A model generated the notes under the pieces. The model was not told the origin of the DNA. It did not search any database and saw nothing but the letters and a program-made list of their open reading frames with translations. This document shows positions 6,599-15,256 of a DNA stretch of 36,221 bases, piece by piece (positions within the stretch are counted from its first letter, which is position 1; every line of letters begins with the position of its first letter). The translations under genes were made by a program, and so were the position numbers. This stretch comes from Ruminococcaceae bacterium UBA3329 (GTDB lineage Bacteria; Bacillota; Clostridia; Oscillospirales; Acutalibacteraceae): the NCBI GenBank assembly GCA_002361875.1, contig DERX01000019.1, positions 491-36,711 on the forward strand, read 5' to 3'.

Positions 6599-9500
6599 AT
6601 GAAAAAGCATTTCTCACGAAAGCTTCTTTGCGTCATTGTCGCAATTTTAATTGCGGCGGCAAATTTGCCTTTCTATGCTCTTGCCGCAGATTCGGCAGGA
6701 AAACTTAATTTGGGAATTATCAGCGACATTCACTATTTTGCCCCTGAAAAAATCGGCGGCAGTATGGCGGATTTCATTGAATTTTCAAAGCTTAACAACT
6801 CATCGACTTTTGTAGCGGACGCCGCAGTGGACTGTGCCCTTGCCACATTCAAACAGCAGGCGGCGGCAGGCGAGCTTGACTTTGTGCTTGTCCCCGGCGA
6901 CTTAACGCGCAACGGCGAAAAAGCGGGTCACCTTGCATTTGCCCGCAGGCTTCGTCAGTTTGAGCAGGAAACAGGCATTCCTGTATATGTCATCAACGGC
7001 AACCACGACATCAACAACACCCGTGCCACAAGGTATGACGGTCAAACTTATGTTGAGGACACACCGACTACACAGGACGATTTCCGTGAGATATACAGAG
7101 AATTCGGCTATGACGAGGCTTTAAGTACATATACACCCCCTGAAGGCGCAAAGGCGGGCGCACTTTCATACACTGCCAACCTCGGCGACAAATACCGTCT
7201 TATCGCTCTTGACGGCGGCCGTTACACTGCCGACAATACTGACAAGGGCACAGATGTTCAGGAAACAGCAGGCTCATTTACCGAAGACCTCTTGAAATGG
7301 GCAGTTAACGAATGTAAAAAAGCAGAGGCCGAGGGAAGAATTGTTATCGGTATGAACCACTTTAACATTGTTCCGCATTTTGAAACAGAGGCTGACATTT
7401 TTGAGGCTTTCGTTCTTAAAGAGTGGGAGAGAATGGCTGACACACTTGCCGACGCAGGTATGCACTATATGATTTCAGGCCATTTACATTCGCACGATGT
7501 TGCGGAATATGTAAGCGATAACGGCGAGAAAATAACCGACATTGCCACAGCTTCGCTCATAAACTACCCCAACATGTTCAGAACACTTAAGTTCTCCTCA
7601 CAGGGCGCAAAAAATGTTAAATGCGAATACATTTCACATGACATCGATGAGACAATTCCCGTTGTACTTAACGGTGCAGAGCAGGCAAAGCCGTTTAAAA
7701 ACACTTGCTTCGGCATTAACTTCGGTGCAGGCGGAGTTAAGAGCTTTGTTATGAATCTGCTCGAATACCAGCTCAAATACGGTTTCGGTGCCGATGCAAA
7801 AAATGCAGGCGGACTTTACAACTATCTTACAGAAAAAATCGATTTTGACACGCTCCTTAAAGATGCAATAAAGAACGATACACTCGGCGGTATTTCTGCA
7901 GCTGCCGTAAAATCACTCCTCTTCTCAATCTGTACTCAGGTTGACAGAGTGTATCTTTCCGACCCTGACAACACATTGGCAATTGTTGAACCGATGATTG
8001 ACAAATTGCTTAATACCGTAATTGCAGATGTTCCCTGCACAAAGTTTAAAGACACATTAGGCTTTGGCAGTACAGGTGATAAAGGCACTGTGGGCGACCT
8101 TGCGTCAACCGTTTTGGCATATCATTATGCCAATGACGAAGACCCCGAAAACGACGCATTCCTCAATGATGCTCTTAACCGTTTCAAGAACCACAAGAAC
8201 GGCGAAATTATTGTTGACGCGCTCTTCACAGTAATTCTTGACGATCTTTTACAGAACGAAATCCTTACAAAAATTAAAATTGACCCGATTTCACTTGGAA
8301 TTAACGGTAAAATCGGCGAAACAATCAAGGGTCTTGTTAATACAATTTTCGGTTCTTCGGAAATTGAAATTGAGGGTATAGGCCTCGGCGATATTATTTC
8401 GCTTATTCTCGGCACAGGCGTTGCAGGCGAAAACGCAGCCTTGAGTGACGCTGTTTACGCAATTCTCGGCGACTATTTAACACAAAGCCAATATGACATT
8501 ATTGACGATGAATTTTACAGAATACTTAAGGATTTCACTCATGATGAAAATCCGAAAAAACAAGCTGACTACAACGGCATTGCGGACTATACGGGCAAAG
8601 CCGAAGTTTCTGCAACGCAAGACAATATGCGCCTTCCGAGCAACATTGCAGTAACTTTCGGAAATGACTCTTCAACCACAAAGAATATTTCCTATTACAC
8701 AAAATACAGCCTTACACGCACTGACATTCAAATTGTTCCCTATTCCGAAAATCCCGATTTCAGCAAGGGCTCAACAGTTAAATTTAACGCAAGCACAAAA
8801 TGCGAAAAATCAGAGCGTCATTACTCCTGCATAGACCTTGGATTTATCGGTATTCTTGAACACCCGATTTATATTAACCGCCATTTAATTTCCGTAACAG
8901 GTCTTGAAAGCGGTAAAAAATATTCATACCGTGTCGGCGATTCATCACGCGGCTGGTGGAGTGAGCCTGCGGTTTTGGAAACTGCAAATAACAGCACATC
9001 CTTCGGCTTCTTCCATGTAACAGACCCGCAGTCCGCTACCGAAATGCAGTATGAGGACAACTGGGCATCTATGATTAACACTGCATTCAAAAATCACAAT
9101 GCGAATTTCGTTCTCAGCACGGGCGATATGGTAGACAACGGCGGTAACTTCCGTCATTGGAAAATGATGTTCAATACAGCCTCCGATTCGCTTACCGATA
9201 CTACTCTTATGGTGGCGGCAGGCAACCACGAGGCAAAAGAGGATTTTGCACAGGTAAATAACTATTATCTTACAAATCTTCCGAAGCAGGACACTGCAAG
9301 CGGTGCTTACTATTCATTTGATTACAACACGGCGCATTTCGCAGTGCTTAACACAAATGACCTTAACGATGACGGAACGCTTTCAGACGCACAGCTCCAG
9401 TGGCTCAAGGATGATATGTTGGCTACAGACAAGGCTTGGAAATTTGTTGCCCTTCACAAAGCTCCTTATTCAAGCGGTGCTCATTATAATGACAGCGATG

Positions 9501-10156
9501 TAAAGGCTCTCCGCAATCAGTTTGCAACGCTTATGTACGAACTCGGAATTGACCTTGTATTCCAAGGACACGACCATGTTTATATGCGTACAGATGTATT
9601 AAAGGACAACAAAATTCAGGAAACAGAAACTCGGACGCTTAAATATAACGGACTTGAATACACCTCAAAAATTAAGCCTGACGGCACGGTATATTCAATC
9701 AACGGTACTTCGGGCGCTAAACACTACACACCGAAATCGGACGAAGAAACAAAAAATTCTTTCCCGACTCCCGAAAAGGTTATTGATGTACAGCTTCCGA
9801 CATATTCCTACATTCAAATTAACGGCGGAAACCTTTATTTTGACTCATATTCAGTTGAAAATAACAAGGAATCGCGCATTGACTCCTTTGCAATTTCAAA
9901 GGTTGTCAATCTCCCGAATAATCCCGCAGACGACACAGAAAACAAGACTCCGAACAATTCCACGAACGATAAACCGAACAACCCCGGGAACAAGGATAAA
10001 AATAACGGAAATTCTAATGTAAACGGAAATATTACAGACACATCAGCAGTTCAAAACCCGTTTATCATAGCGATAATTGTAACTGTTACCGCACTCGCAA
10101 GTGCCGCTGCGATTACAGCGTTCGTAATCATTAAACGCCGCCGCGAAGAGGCATAA
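6599..10156 (+). CDS. Secreted membrane-anchored protein with two metallophosphoesterase domains (second is purple-acid-phosphatase-like)
   Basis: A 1185-residue protein. Residues 1-29 form a signal peptide with likely cleavage after ALA. The first calcineurin-like domain (about 36-340) shows SDIH (D43, H45), GDLTRNG, GNHD (about 135-138) and GHLH (about 295). A long stretch (about 360-680) with no recognised motif follows. Next come a fibronectin-like region and a second phosphoesterase domain (about 800-1000) with VTDPQ, STGDMVDNGG, GNHE, LHKAPY and GHDH, resembling bacterial purple acid phosphatases. A Pro/Asn/Lys-rich linker leads to a C-terminal membrane helix and the tail KRRREEA. There is no LPxTG, so anchoring is by the helix. 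It likely hydrolyses extracellular phosphoesters or nucleotides at the cell surface. GGAGGG precedes the ATG and a -10 TATAAT lies at 6552-6557; a good -35 is not visible. Confidence 0.92.
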   Translation: MKKHFSRKLLCVIVAILIAAANLPFYALAADSAGKLNLGIISDIHYFAPEKIGGSMADFIEFSKLNNSSTFVADAAVDCALATFKQQAAAGELDFVLVPGDLTRNGEKAGHLAFARRLRQFEQETGIPVYVINGNHDINNTRATRYDGQTYVEDTPTTQDDFREIYREFGYDEALSTYTPPEGAKAGALSYTANLGDKYRLIALDGGRYTADNTDKGTDVQETAGSFTEDLLKWAVNECKKAEAEGRIVIGMNHFNIVPHFETEADIFEAFVLKEWERMADTLADAGMHYMISGHLHSHDVAEYVSDNGEKITDIATASLINYPNMFRTLKFSSQGAKNVKCEYISHDIDETIPVVLNGAEQAKPFKNTCFGINFGAGGVKSFVMNLLEYQLKYGFGADAKNAGGLYNYLTEKIDFDTLLKDAIKNDTLGGISAAAVKSLLFSICTQVDRVYLSDPDNTLAIVEPMIDKLLNTVIADVPCTKFKDTLGFGSTGDKGTVGDLASTVLAYHYANDEDPENDAFLNDALNRFKNHKNGEIIVDALFTVILDDLLQNEILTKIKIDPISLGINGKIGETIKGLVNTIFGSSEIEIEGIGLGDIISLILGTGVAGENAALSDAVYAILGDYLTQSQYDIIDDEFYRILKDFTHDENPKKQADYNGIADYTGKAEVSATQDNMRLPSNIAVTFGNDSSTTKNISYYTKYSLTRTDIQIVPYSENPDFSKGSTVKFNASTKCEKSERHYSCIDLGFIGILEHPIYINRHLISVTGLESGKKYSYRVGDSSRGWWSEPAVLETANNSTSFGFFHVTDPQSATEMQYEDNWASMINTAFKNHNANFVLSTGDMVDNGGNFRHWKMMFNTASDSLTDTTLMVAAGNHEAKEDFAQVNNYYLTNLPKQDTASGAYYSFDYNTAHFAVLNTNDLNDDGTLSDAQLQWLKDDMLATDKAWKFVALHKAPYSSGAHYNDSDVKALRNQFATLMYELGIDLVFQGHDHVYMRTDVLKDNKIQETETRTLKYNGLEYTSKIKPDGTVYSINGTSGAKHYTPKSDEETKNSFPTPEKVIDVQLPTYSYIQINGGNLYFDSYSVENNKESRIDSFAISKVVNLPNNPADDTENKTPNNSTNDKPNNPGNKDKNNGNSNVNGNITDTSAVQNPFIIAIIVTVTALASAAAITAFVIIKRRREEA

Positions 10157-10194
10157 AAGCAAACATAATATATTCGCAAAATCAAATTTAACTG

Positions 10195-10226
10195 TACGGT
10201 GGGATTTTATTCCCACCGTATTTTTT
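10195..10226 (+). terminator. Rho-independent terminator after the phosphoesterase gene
   Basis: A perfect 10-bp stem, TACGGTGGGA (10195-10204) with TCCCACCGTA (10211-10220), is followed by TTTTTT. Confidence 0.92.
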
Positions 10227-10345
10227 ACCGTACGCTGTAACTACATACCTTTATTTTTTCGCCTGTTCCGCATTTGCAAGGTTATTTCATCATTCGTCAT
10301 ATGTAAAACACCCACTACAAATAATTTTGCACATTATGACATGTT

Positions 10346-10619
10346 ACACCTCATCCACCGCCAAGGCGGTCCCCTCATCCCCTCAAAAACATAGTCGCAC
10401 TGCTCATTTGGAGCATTTCGCATTGCTCCTTGTTTTTTCACCTCAAAGTTTCGCCTTATTCTGCCACAGGCAGCGGCTCACTCTTCGCCCCCTCAAGGAG
10501 AAGGCAAAATTAGGCTTCCCCCTCGGGGTTGCGGGTGTCCGGTGGACACCTCTGCGAAGCAGAAGCAACGACCGAGCCGGGAGGCGAGAAAAGCTGTCAC
10601 AAAGTGACTGATGAGGGGT
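10346..10619. repeat. Palindrome-rich intergenic repeat-like element
   Basis: The 274-nt stretch begins with ACACCTCATC and ends with GATGAGGGGT, which are inverted copies differing at one position. Inside is a string of short hairpins: ACCGCC/GGCGGT (10357-10370), GGAGCA/TGCTCC, GGTGTCC/GGACACC, CTGC/GCAG and GTCAC/GTGAC. It is more GC-rich than its surroundings and no frame in it resembles a protein. The look is that of short interspersed repeats common between genes in Oscillospirales, but no second full copy is in this window. The flanks at 10227-10345 and 10620-10675 show nothing I can name. Confidence 0.6.
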
Positions 10620-10675
10620 TATATATTCCTCCGCATTTTTGTTCAAAACATATACACAGCAGCCAAAAATTTCCC

Positions 10676-10704
10676 TTGACTTTAAATTTAAAATTTGATA
10701 TACT
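10676..10704 (+). promoter_or_regulatory. pheS: Promoter of the pheST T-box unit
   Basis: -35 TTGACT (10676-10681), 17-bp spacer, -10 TATACT (10699-10704). Transcription would start near 10711, at the front of the T-box leader. Confidence 0.85.
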
Positions 10705-10710
10705 TTACCC

Positions 10711-10959
10711 GATATATTAAACGCTGTGACCAAGACAGTAAGCGGTATTTAAAAAGCTTTTCAAGAGAGCCGTGCCATAGGCTGAAAGCACGGTAAAGCA
10801 TAAAGACCTGCTGAATTTCACTTGCGAGCGGTTCTGCTGAAACAAAGTAGGCAGAAACGGGTTGTTCACGTTACAGAACACAGAAGTGTTTGCTTCGTGC
10901 AAAAAATTGGGTGGTACCGCGGAATTTCTTCGTCCCTTGTTTTTACAAGGGGCGATTTT
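10711..10959 (+). promoter_or_regulatory. T-box leader (phenylalanine) upstream of pheST
   Basis: The hallmark T-box sequence TGGGTGGTACCGCG lies at 10908-10921. Upstream, the Stem I region contains the AGTA-type bulge (GACAGTAAGCGG), a distal hairpin CCGTGC...GCACGG, and CTGAATTTCACTTG, where TTC at 10817-10819 is the likely phenylalanine specifier. Downstream, CGTCCCTTGT (10931-10940) pairs with ACAAGGGGCG (10945-10954) before ATTTTT to form the terminator. Uncharged tRNA-Phe should pair with the specifier and the T-box, favour the antiterminator, and switch on pheST. The specifier fits the downstream genes. Confidence 0.93.
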
Positions 10960-11007
10960 TATTTGTATTCACATCTTTACGGTGAGAGCAAGCCGTACAC
11001 CCTTCGC

Positions 11008-11088
11008 TGTAATAGGGGCGGATGCCTTTCATCCGCCCGCAAAGTTATCTGCTATTTTCACGGGACGATTTGGTCATCGTCCCCTACA
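11008..11088. repeat. Small palindromic repeat between the T-box terminator and pheS
   Basis: Two adjacent perfect hairpins: GGGCGGATG/CATCCGCCC (11016-11024 and 11030-11038) and GGGACGAT/ATCGTCCC (11062-11069 and 11076-11083). The outer ends, TGTAATAGGGG and CCCCTACA, are imperfect inverted copies. It is GC-rich against an AT-rich background and looks like a miniature interspersed repeat inserted into the 5' leader. Confidence 0.65.
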
Positions 11089-11126
11089 AAATCTGTATTT
11101 AATATCATATCGAAAGGGTTGATTAT

Positions 11127-12179
11127 ATGAAAGAAAAACTTGAAGCTATCCGCAAGAAAGCGGAGGCAGAGCTTGACTCAATTACAAGCCCCGAACAGAT
11201 TGAAAGCTTTAGGGTATCGGTTCTCGGCAAGAAGGGCGAGCTTACATCTATTCTTAAAATGATGGGCAAGCTTTCCGCTGAAGAAAGACCTGTTATGGGT
11301 CAGCTTGCAAATGATGTTCGCTCATTTATTGAGGAAAAAATCACCGAAAAAGCAAACGAAATTAAAGAAAAAGAGATGCAGAGGGAAATTGACAGTATGC
11401 CACTGTTTGATGTTTCTGCACCGTCGGATTTGTCCCGCGGGTCGTACCACCCCATTACGCTTGTTCAGCGTGAATGTGAAAGAATATTTAAATCAATGGG
11501 CTTTACTGTTGAGGATTACAGCGAGGTTGTAACGGACTACGAATGCTTTGAATCCTTAAACATTCCGAAGCACCACCCTGCACGTGATATGCAGGACACC
11601 TATTATTTAGAGAACGGTCAGCTTTTAAAATCGCAGACCTCCGCCGCACAAAACGCAATTTATAAAAAATATAAAGATGCGCTCATTAACGACGGCGTTC
11701 CGATTAAGGCGATTTTCCCGGGAAGATGCTTTAGAAACGAAGCTACCGACGCATGCCATGAAAATACCTTCTTCCAGATGGAAGGCGTTATGGTTGACAA
11801 GGACATTTCAATTTCAAACCTTATTTACTTTATGAAAACAATGCTTTCCGAGGTTTTCCAAAAGGATATTAAAGTAAGACTTCGCCCCGGATTTTTTCCG
11901 TTTGTTGAACCGGGCTTTGAGCTTGACATAAGCTGTCTTATCTGCGGCGGCGAGGGTTGCCCCTCCTGCAAGCATTCAGGCTGGCTCGAATTATGCCCCT
12001 GCGGAATGATTCACCCCGAAGTTCTTAAAGCAGGCGGAATTGACCCCGAAGAGTACACAGGCTATGCATTCGGTCTCGGTCTTACAAGACTTGCAATGAT
12101 GAAATACGGAATTAAAGATATTCGTGACTTAAACTCCGGAAGCCTTAAAAGTCTTTCTCAGTTTACCGATGATGAATAA
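11127..12179 (+). CDS. pheS: Phenylalanine--tRNA ligase alpha subunit
   Basis: A 350-residue class II synthetase subunit. The N-terminal coiled-coil tRNA-binding arm (about 1-85) is followed by the catalytic domain with motif 2 (FRNEATDACHENTFFQMEG) and motif 3 (GYAFGLGLTRLAMMKYGI). A cysteine cluster at C270, C273, C278 and C281 (CLICGGEGCPSC) occupies the usual pre-motif-3 position and probably binds zinc, as in many Firmicutes. The enzyme charges tRNA-Phe as an alpha2-beta2 tetramer. The T-box leader controls it, and pheT follows after 20 bp with its own AGGAG-type site. The ATG follows AAAGGG at a normal distance. Confidence 0.97.
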   Translation: MKEKLEAIRKKAEAELDSITSPEQIESFRVSVLGKKGELTSILKMMGKLSAEERPVMGQLANDVRSFIEEKITEKANEIKEKEMQREIDSMPLFDVSAPSDLSRGSYHPITLVQRECERIFKSMGFTVEDYSEVVTDYECFESLNIPKHHPARDMQDTYYLENGQLLKSQTSAAQNAIYKKYKDALINDGVPIKAIFPGRCFRNEATDACHENTFFQMEGVMVDKDISISNLIYFMKTMLSEVFQKDIKVRLRPGFFPFVEPGFELDISCLICGGEGCPSCKHSGWLELCPCGMIHPEVLKAGGIDPEEYTGYAFGLGLTRLAMMKYGIKDIRDLNSGSLKSLSQFTDDE

Positions 12180-12199
12180 TAAGAGAGGAGAGAAATATT

Positions 12200-14560
12200 A
12201 TGTTTTTATCAATGAACTGGATTGCAGATTTTGTAGATTTAACAGGGCTTGACCGTCTTGACCTTATTCACCGCTTCTCTCTTTCCACGGCAGAGGTTGA
12301 AAATGAGATTTTTATGAAAGGCTCTGACCTTTCAGGCGTTGTTGTTGCCGAGATTAAATCTGTTGAACCCCACCCCGACTCAAAAAAGCTTCACCTTTTA
12401 AAGGTTGATATAGGCGAAGAAAACCTTGTTGACGTTGTCTGCGGCGCACCCAATGTCAGAGTCGGAATGAAAACCGCATTTGCAAAGGTAGGCGCAACTT
12501 TAGGCGAAATCACCATTACACCCCGCCCTCTTGCAGGCTTTATGTCAAACGGTATGTGCTGTTCCGAAAAGGAAATCGGTATTTCCGACGACCATTCGGG
12601 AATTATGGATATAACGGATGATGTTCCCAACGGCACTGACATAAAAGATGTTTATGCAATTGACGATATTGTGTTTGAGGTTGACAATAAATCTCTTACA
12701 AACCGCCCCGACCTTTGGGGTCATTACGGAATTGCCCGTGAATTTGCGGCATTGGCAGGAAGAGAATTAAAGCCGCTTCCGACCGCTGACCTCTCTGCGT
12801 ACGATTCGCTCCCGAAGGTTGATATGAAGATTGAAGACCCGCTTTGCCAGCGTTATTCCTGCTTGCAAGTTGAAAATATCAGCGTTTCGGTAAGCCCTGT
12901 TAATATGCGAATCCGTCTTTTCTACTGCGGAATGAGAGCAATTAACTTCCTTGCAGACCTTACAAACTACCTTATGCTTGAAATGGGTCAGCCTATGCAC
13001 GCATTCGACTCACGCAAGGTAGAAAAAATCAGAATCAAGCGTTTCGAGAAGCCGTTTGTGTTCCAAACTCTTGACGGTGTAAACAGAAATATTGACAAAA
13101 ACACGCTTATGATTTGCAACGACAACACTCCCGTTGCCATTGCAGGTATTATGGGCGGTCTTGACTCTGAAATTGTTGACGATACAACAACTCTCACACT
13201 TGAGTCTGCAACCTTTGACGCAGTTTCAATCCGTAAATCAACTGTTCGCCTTGCACACAGAACAGACGCTTCAATGCGTTATGAAAAATGCCTTGACCCT
13301 GAAATGACAGTTCCCGCTATTGCAAGATTTGTTGAACTTTTGACATCTGTTGACAGCGGCGTAAAGGTTGTTTCCTCGCTTACGGACGAATATGCTTATC
13401 GTTACGACAAAATAACGCTTGATTTCGATAAGGCATTTGTTGACAAATACACCGGCATCGAAATTGACAGTGACACTATCCTTAAAACGCTTAAATCTCT
13501 CGGCTTTGAGGCAAAAAAAGACGGAGATAATTTCACAGTCGGCGTTCCGTCCTGGAGAGCTACAAAGGATGTTACTATTAAGGCTGACATTATAGAGGAA
13601 ATCACAAGAATTTACGGCTACGACAACTTTGACATTCACACAAGCCGTGCACCGCTTTACCCTGTTCGCCCCTACGAAGAAAAAACGGTTGAGGATAAAA
13701 TCAAGGATATTCTTGTTAAGCGTTATTCTCTTCACGAGCTTCATTCTTATATTTGGGCATATTATGACGAGTACAAGGCTCTCGGCATTGAGGTTGCGGA
13801 CAACATTAAGCTTATAAACGCAACCAACCCGAACATTGAAACAATCCGCCGTTCAATAGTTCCGACACAGCTTGTTCAGGTTCGCTCCAATGTTGGCTTT
13901 GCACCCGAATTCGGCATATTTGAAATCGGCAGAACTGTAAATGGGCTTAAAGACGACGGACTTTGCGACGAGCACAAAAAGCTTTGCATTACCCTTTACA
14001 GTAAGACAAACAGCGTTGAAACGCTCTATTTCCGCCTTCGCGATATGCTTTGTGTTCTTTCCTCCGACATTAAACACAAGGAGCTTTCATTCAAAGCTAC
14101 CCAGCCTGAATATAATTATGAGCACCCGAGAAATCTTAATGAGATTTACTGCGACGGCGTTCCTTTAGGCAAAATGGGCATTGTATTCCCGTCAGTCGCA
14201 AAGAAAATCGACAAAAAGGCGGCTATTGTATTTGCCGAAATCGATATTGCAGATTTTGCAAAGATTGAGACTGCCCCCATTGTTTATGACGAGCCGTCAA
14301 AATTCCCCGGAATTGATATTGACATTTCATTTGTTTCCGACATTTTTGCGCCGATAGGCGACGCAATCCGTGAGGCAAAGTGCGCTCTTATCAAGAATGT
14401 TCAGGTGATTGACACTTATTCCGATGAAACAGGCAAGTCAATAACAACCCGTCTTACATTCTCACACCCCGAAAAGACGCTTACCCGTGACGAGGTAATG
14501 GAAATAGTAAACGGAATTATTGAAAAGCTTCAGAAAAACGGAATTGCACTTAAACAGTAA
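12200..14560 (+). CDS. pheT: Phenylalanine--tRNA ligase beta subunit
   Basis: A 786-residue protein with the bacterial PheT layout. It has an N-terminal EMAP-like tRNA-binding domain (about 40-150, VEPHPDSKKLHLLKVDIG), then B3/B4 editing domains with MRAINFLADLTNYLMLEMGQPMHAFD. A B5 domain, the catalytic-like core with IIEEITRIYGYDN, and a C-terminal ferredoxin-fold anticodon-binding domain (about 690-786, FPGIDIDISF) complete it. Length is normal. It pairs with PheS and edits mischarged Tyr-tRNA-Phe. GAGGAG precedes the ATG, and the gene is co-transcribed with pheS. Confidence 0.97.
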   Translation: MFLSMNWIADFVDLTGLDRLDLIHRFSLSTAEVENEIFMKGSDLSGVVVAEIKSVEPHPDSKKLHLLKVDIGEENLVDVVCGAPNVRVGMKTAFAKVGATLGEITITPRPLAGFMSNGMCCSEKEIGISDDHSGIMDITDDVPNGTDIKDVYAIDDIVFEVDNKSLTNRPDLWGHYGIAREFAALAGRELKPLPTADLSAYDSLPKVDMKIEDPLCQRYSCLQVENISVSVSPVNMRIRLFYCGMRAINFLADLTNYLMLEMGQPMHAFDSRKVEKIRIKRFEKPFVFQTLDGVNRNIDKNTLMICNDNTPVAIAGIMGGLDSEIVDDTTTLTLESATFDAVSIRKSTVRLAHRTDASMRYEKCLDPEMTVPAIARFVELLTSVDSGVKVVSSLTDEYAYRYDKITLDFDKAFVDKYTGIEIDSDTILKTLKSLGFEAKKDGDNFTVGVPSWRATKDVTIKADIIEEITRIYGYDNFDIHTSRAPLYPVRPYEEKTVEDKIKDILVKRYSLHELHSYIWAYYDEYKALGIEVADNIKLINATNPNIETIRRSIVPTQLVQVRSNVGFAPEFGIFEIGRTVNGLKDDGLCDEHKKLCITLYSKTNSVETLYFRLRDMLCVLSSDIKHKELSFKATQPEYNYEHPRNLNEIYCDGVPLGKMGIVFPSVAKKIDKKAAIVFAEIDIADFAKIETAPIVYDEPSKFPGIDIDISFVSDIFAPIGDAIREAKCALIKNVQVIDTYSDETGKSITTRLTFSHPEKTLTRDEVMEIVNGIIEKLQKNGIALKQ

Positions 14561-14582
14561 AAATTAAAAATTTCTTTTGCTA

Positions 14583-14611
14583 TTGTAATTTGGCGTTTAG
14601 CGGTGTATAAT
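14583..14611 (+). promoter_or_regulatory. Promoter of the ireB unit
   Basis: -35 TTGTAA (14583-14588), 17-bp spacer, -10 TATAAT (14606-14611). It gives a leader of about 26 nt to the ATG at 14644. Confidence 0.75.
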
Positions 14612-14643
14612 AGATTATAGGTATTTTTCAGGAGGTGGCGTTA

Positions 14644-14904
14644 ATGCTTGACCCTAACAAAACAATTCAATTCTCCTTAAAGGATGACCGTGAAGAAGTC
14701 ACCAGGCAAACTCTTGTTGCTGTTTATGACGCATTGGTTGAAAAGGGCTACAACCCCATTAACCAAATTGTAGGCTACATTCTTTCCGAAGACCCGACCT
14801 ACATTACAACTCACAACAACGCAAGAAGTCTTATCCGCCGCCTTGACAGAGATGAGCTTTTGCAGGATCTTGTTAAGGTTTACCTGAAATCTGCTAAAAA
14901 ATAA
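14644..14904 (+). CDS. ireB: IreB family regulatory phosphoprotein (UPF0297, YrzL-like)
   Basis: An 86-residue protein with the family core KGYNPINQIVGYILSEDPTYI, THNNARSLIRR and the C-terminal LVKVYLK. In Enterococcus, IreB is a substrate of the PASTA kinase IreK and affects cephalosporin tolerance. I set the start at ATG 14644; a GTG at 14635 lies inside the AGGAGGTGG ribosome binding site and is unlikely. With this start a threonine is at position 7 (NKTIQF), matching one of the two N-terminal phosphorylation threonines I recall for enterococcal IreB, while the first is replaced by proline. In many Firmicutes this gene lies in an alaS-yrzL-ruvX-yrzB order. Here its neighbours are pheT and an unknown. 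Confidence 0.93.
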   Translation: MLDPNKTIQFSLKDDREEVTRQTLVAVYDALVEKGYNPINQIVGYILSEDPTYITTHNNARSLIRRLDRDELLQDLVKVYLKSAKK

Positions 14905-14922
14905 TAGTATTGAGGTGTTTTT

Positions 14923-15204
14923 ATGGCAGAAAAGTTTCTCACTTATAAAGGCCGCCCTCTTGTAAGAAACGGTAACACTATTTACTACGGTAATCCGTCT
15001 GAAAATTACGTTATTATGATGCAAATTACAGGCACCAAACAGGTTGGCAGCCTTGAAGTAGCATCAAAGGTTTCAATTCAGCTTTTGAACACTGACCCTG
15101 ATGTCAGCGCAAGAGAGCGCATTGTAAAGACAAGTGAAAAGAAAGGTCTTTATGCCGCTATGGACATTGCCGAAGTATGGCTGTCAAGAGCATTGGCAAA
15201 CTGA
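14923..15204 (+). CDS. Conserved-looking hypothetical protein of 93 aa
   Basis: I do not recognise a named family. The protein (MAEKFLTYKGRPLVRNGNTIYYGNPSENY) is soluble, with no signal peptide or membrane segment. The N-terminal half suggests beta strands (YKGRPLVRNGNTIYYG, YVIMMQITGTKQ) and the C-terminal half helices (LYAAMDIAEVWLSRALA). It starts 18 bp after ireB behind GAGGTG and is closed by a hairpin, so the two genes form one transcription unit. The context suggests a housekeeping or cell-envelope signalling role, but this is only guilt by association. Confidence 0.85.
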   Translation: MAEKFLTYKGRPLVRNGNTIYYGNPSENYVIMMQITGTKQVGSLEVASKVSIQLLNTDPDVSARERIVKTSEKKGLYAAMDIAEVWLSRALAN

Positions 15205-15209
15205 AAATC

Positions 15210-15240
15210 GGCGGCGGTATTTTCCCGTCGCCTTAATTTT
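15210..15240 (+). terminator. Terminator after the ireB unit
   Basis: GGCGGCGG (15210-15217) pairs with CCGTCGCC (15225-15232) with one mismatch, followed by TTAATTTTTT. Confidence 0.75.
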
Positions 15241-15256
15241 TTAGGGGTGAAATATA

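Noticed and set aside
10327..10733. Several open frames of 60-96 codons on both strands in the pheST upstream region
   Set aside because: They coincide with the palindrome-rich repeat and lack start signals or recognisable protein features.
10822..11130. Open frames of 86 and 102 codons in front of pheS
   Set aside because: They lie over the T-box leader, its terminator and the small repeat, which explain the conservation of this region without a protein.
13271..13744. 157-codon antisense frame inside pheT
   Set aside because: It is fully covered by the strongly supported pheT gene and is Val/Asn/Lys-rich shadow sequence; no promoter or ribosome binding site is evident.
14635..14904. GTG 14635 as the ireB start
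   Set aside because: The GTG is part of the AGGAGGTGG ribosome binding site itself; ATG 14644 has correct spacing and matches family N-termini.
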